Positions 24,997 to 26,488 of a DNA stretch of 26,488 bases are shown here, one piece after another. A program made the position numbers and the translations under genes. Within the stretch, counting starts at the first letter, position 1, and each line of letters starts with the position of its first letter. This stretch comes from JBBPYC01 sp038200275 (lineage in GTDB: Bacteria; Pseudomonadota; Gammaproteobacteria; Burkholderiales; Burkholderiaceae_C). The notes beneath the pieces were generated by a model. That model did no database searches and was not told the DNA's origin. It saw nothing but the letters and a program-made list of their open reading frames with translations. The stretch covers positions 1 through 26,488 of the forward strand of contig JBBPYC010000099.1 of the NCBI GenBank assembly GCA_038200275.1, written 5' to 3'.

Positions 24997-25048
24997 GACG
25001 GTGATCCATCGGTCATTTTCAGCTACGAAATTAAGAGCAATTGCTGTT

Positions 25049-26305
25049 TCATGCGTTGATATCGACGACCCGCGTCACGATCTGCACCTCCGAGTGCAGC
25101 GTGCGATGCACCGGGCACATGTCAGCGATTCCGATCAGTCGGGCGCGTTGCTCGGCCGACAAGTCGCCTTCGATCCGAATCTCGCGCTCGATCCGGTCGA
25201 CCTTGCCGACCTGCGTTTCGCATTCAGTGCAGTCGGCCGCGTGGATCTTGGAGTGATCGAGCACGACCTGCACTTCATCCAGCGGCCATTGCTTGCGCTT
25301 TGCATACATGCGCAAGGTCATCGCGGTGCAGGCGCCCAAAGCCGCGCTAAGCATTTCGTAGGGGCTCGGCCCCAAGTCGTCGCCGCCGGCCGTCGTTGGT
25401 TCGTCGCCAAGCCACTCGTGGCGGCCAGCGCGGATCGCAACCGTGAACTGGCCGGTGCCGCGTTCAGCCACGCGTACTTTGCCGTCGGACGCGGCTGATG
25501 GCTCAGGGGTTTCCTGCATGGCTGACGCAGGCATCGAGGGCTGCTCCAGCGTGACGTAGCGTCCGGCCCAGGCGGCGATCAGCCCGGCTGCATAGCGCGC
25601 ATCGGCCTCATGCGTGAGCAGATGGTCGGCGCCATCAAGCGAGATGTAGGACTTCGGATGCATGGCCGCTTCGAAGATCTGTCGCGCGTTGTCGACCGAC
25701 ACGGTGGCATCGCGCGGTGCGTGCATGACGAGCAACGGTCGGCGCAATGTGCGGATGCGCTCGGCCTGATGCTGGCTGTGCAGATCGTCGAGCAACGCGC
25801 GCCGGACCTTGAACGGGCGCCCCGCCAATTGCACAGTCGCCTCGCCCTCGGATTCGAGGATCGCGATGCTGTCGCCGAAGTGCCGGGCGACGTGGGCCGG
25901 ATCGAACGGCGCGCCCAGCGTCGCGACCGCCACCGCGTCGGGCACCCGGTGCGCGGCAGCCAGCGCGGCCGCGCCGCCCAGTGAATGGCCGACCAACAGC
26001 GCCGGTACGCCGCGCTCGGCCCGCAGCCAGTCGGCGGCGGCCACCAGGTCGTCCACGTTGGAGGAGAAATGCGTGTTTGCAAAGTCGCCGCCGCTGCCGC
26101 CCAGGCCAGTGAAATCGAAACGCAGCACGCCGTAGCCTGCTTCAGCCAACGCGCGGGCGATGTACGCGGCCGCCTTGCTGTCTTTCGAGCAGGTGAAGCA
26201 ATGCGCAAAGATCGCCCAGGCGCGTGGCGGCGCCTCGGGTGTGTCCAGCCGGCCGGCGAGCAGGGCGCCTTGGCTGCCGGGGAATTCGATGCGTTGGGTG
26301 GGCAA
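25049..26305 (-). CDS. Alpha/beta hydrolase fused to an OsmC-family domain
   Basis: This cytosolic two-domain protein has 418 residues. Residues 1-250 form an alpha/beta hydrolase with nucleophile Ser108 in GHSLGG, acid Asp199 (APRDAT) and His228 (DGADHLL). A linker (251-275) leads to an OsmC-like domain (276-418) with Cys326 in LGACTAMTLRMYAKRK and Cys397 in IADMCPVHRTL, the peroxidatic pair of OsmC/Ohr thiol peroxidases. This fusion is a known architecture (bifunctional alpha/beta hydrolase/OsmC). A coupled esterase/hydroperoxide function is an inference. The start is TTG at 26305: AAGAGG lies 6 bases upstream and no ATG occurs between it and an in-frame stop. It converges on the RAYT gene with a 52-bp gap. 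Confidence 0.93.
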   Translation of the reverse strand: MPTQRIEFPGSQGALLAGRLDTPEAPPRAWAIFAHCFTCSKDSKAAAYIARALAEAGYGVLRFDFTGLGGSGGDFANTHFSSNVDDLVAAADWLRAERGVPALLVGHSLGGAAALAAAHRVPDAVAVATLGAPFDPAHVARHFGDSIAILESEGEATVQLAGRPFKVRRALLDDLHSQHQAERIRTLRRPLLVMHAPRDATVSVDNARQIFEAAMHPKSYISLDGADHLLTHEADARYAAGLIAAWAGRYVTLEQPSMPASAMQETPEPSAASDGKVRVAERGTGQFTVAIRAGRHEWLGDEPTTAGGDDLGPSPYEMLSAALGACTAMTLRMYAKRKQWPLDEVQVVLDHSKIHAADCTECETQVGKVDRIEREIRIEGDLSAEQRARLIGIADMCPVHRTLHSEVQIVTRVVDINA

Positions 26306-26311
26306 GATCAG

Positions 26312-26317
26312 CCTCTT
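26312..26317 (-). promoter_or_regulatory. Ribosome binding site for the TTG start of the hydrolase-OsmC gene
   Basis: The minus strand reads AAGAGG 6 bases before the TTG at 26303-26305. It supports this rare start codon. Confidence 0.55.
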
Positions 26318-26349
26318 TTCTTGGTGTCTTCAGAGATCGTTTCAGCTTA

Positions 26350-26364
26350 GAGCGTGTTATGCAC
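26350..26364. repeat. Probable terminal inverted repeat of an IS5-type element
   Basis: GAGCGTGTTATGCAC begins right after TTA (26347-26349) and overlaps the stop region of the partial transposase. A GAGCGTGTTATG-like end next to a TNA trinucleotide is typical of the IS1031/ISL2-type IS5 elements. The other end lies outside the window, so this cannot be confirmed here. Confidence 0.5.
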
Positions 26365-26488
26365 TTTCCCCTGCGGCCCAGAGGACTGCGGCCTTGGGCA
26401 GCATGAGGGTGACAAAGACCAGGAAGTGCAGCGCCGCCAATACATGAGGCAGCCGCTCGAAGTCGCGCGACAGGCGTCTGAAGCGGGC
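26357..26488 (-). mobile_element. IS5-family transposase, C-terminal 43 codons (gene continues past the right edge)
   Basis: Reading the minus strand from the window edge gives ARFRRLSRDFERLPHVLA, then ALHFLVFVTLML and a TAA at 26357-26359. The RRLSRDFERLP...LAALHF pattern is the C-terminal signature of IS5-type (transposase 11 / DDE) proteins: Arg-rich, with a Leu-rich end. No lesion is visible in the visible part. The catalytic residues lie outside the window. Confidence 0.8.

Noticed and set aside
1..26488. Defence island, integron, prophage or biosynthetic cluster
   Set aside because: No nuclease, restriction, integrase, phage structural or synthase genes are seen; apart from the IS pieces and the RAYT, the genes are housekeeping, pilus or transport genes.

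Overview
The window is high-GC DNA that looks like a betaproteobacterium of the order Burkholderiales. The evidence is gene order and protein family character: lysA-lptM / cyaY / PBP1A / pilMNOPQ / aroK-aroB / dgt is a typical Burkholderiales chromosomal block. I cannot name the genus. No tRNA, rRNA, CRISPR array, prophage or origin is visible.

Layout. (1) Positions 1-463 hold a decayed IS630-type transposase that runs off the left edge. (2) Positions 576-2525 hold lptM-lysA (minus strand) and the divergent frataxin gene cyaY. (3) Positions 2522-4933 hold the bifunctional penicillin-binding protein 1A (minus), which shares a CTAG stop tetranucleotide with cyaY. (4) Positions 5197-15262 form a long plus-strand block: the type IV pilus assembly genes pilM-N-O-P-Q, an Ig-like-domain lipoprotein, aroK and aroB (shikimate pathway), and a dGTPase-like HD hydrolase. 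(5) Positions 15423-19323 hold an MFS transporter, a SAM-dependent methyltransferase, a short doubtful ORF in an otherwise empty 318-bp stretch, and a fused SpmA-SpmB membrane protein. (6) Positions 19314-24127 hold a complete minus-strand branched-chain amino-acid-type (Liv/HAAT) ABC importer in the order substrate-binding protein, LivH, LivM, LivG, LivF, with a GC-rich intergenic repeat between the two ATPase genes. (7) Positions 24277-26488 hold a REP-associated tyrosine transposase (RAYT), an alpha/beta-hydrolase-OsmC fusion, and the 3' end of an IS5-type transposase running off the right edge.

How it fits together. PilMNOP would form the inner-membrane and periplasmic alignment complex of the pilus, joined to the PilQ secretin. 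PBP1A is transcribed divergently from it. AroK and AroB make the shikimate precursors and LysA makes lysine. The Liv system imports an amino acid or similar solute.

Most of the window is ordinary housekeeping sequence. The least ordinary element is the AT-richer, repeat-bearing, multi-Ig lipoprotein (10533-12233) between pilQ and aroK. It has a hexanucleotide-repeat linker and a pair of Ca-binding-like loops, and the aroK start lies one base after its stop codon. I found no clear undescribed multi-gene system; this lipoprotein is the best candidate for new biology.
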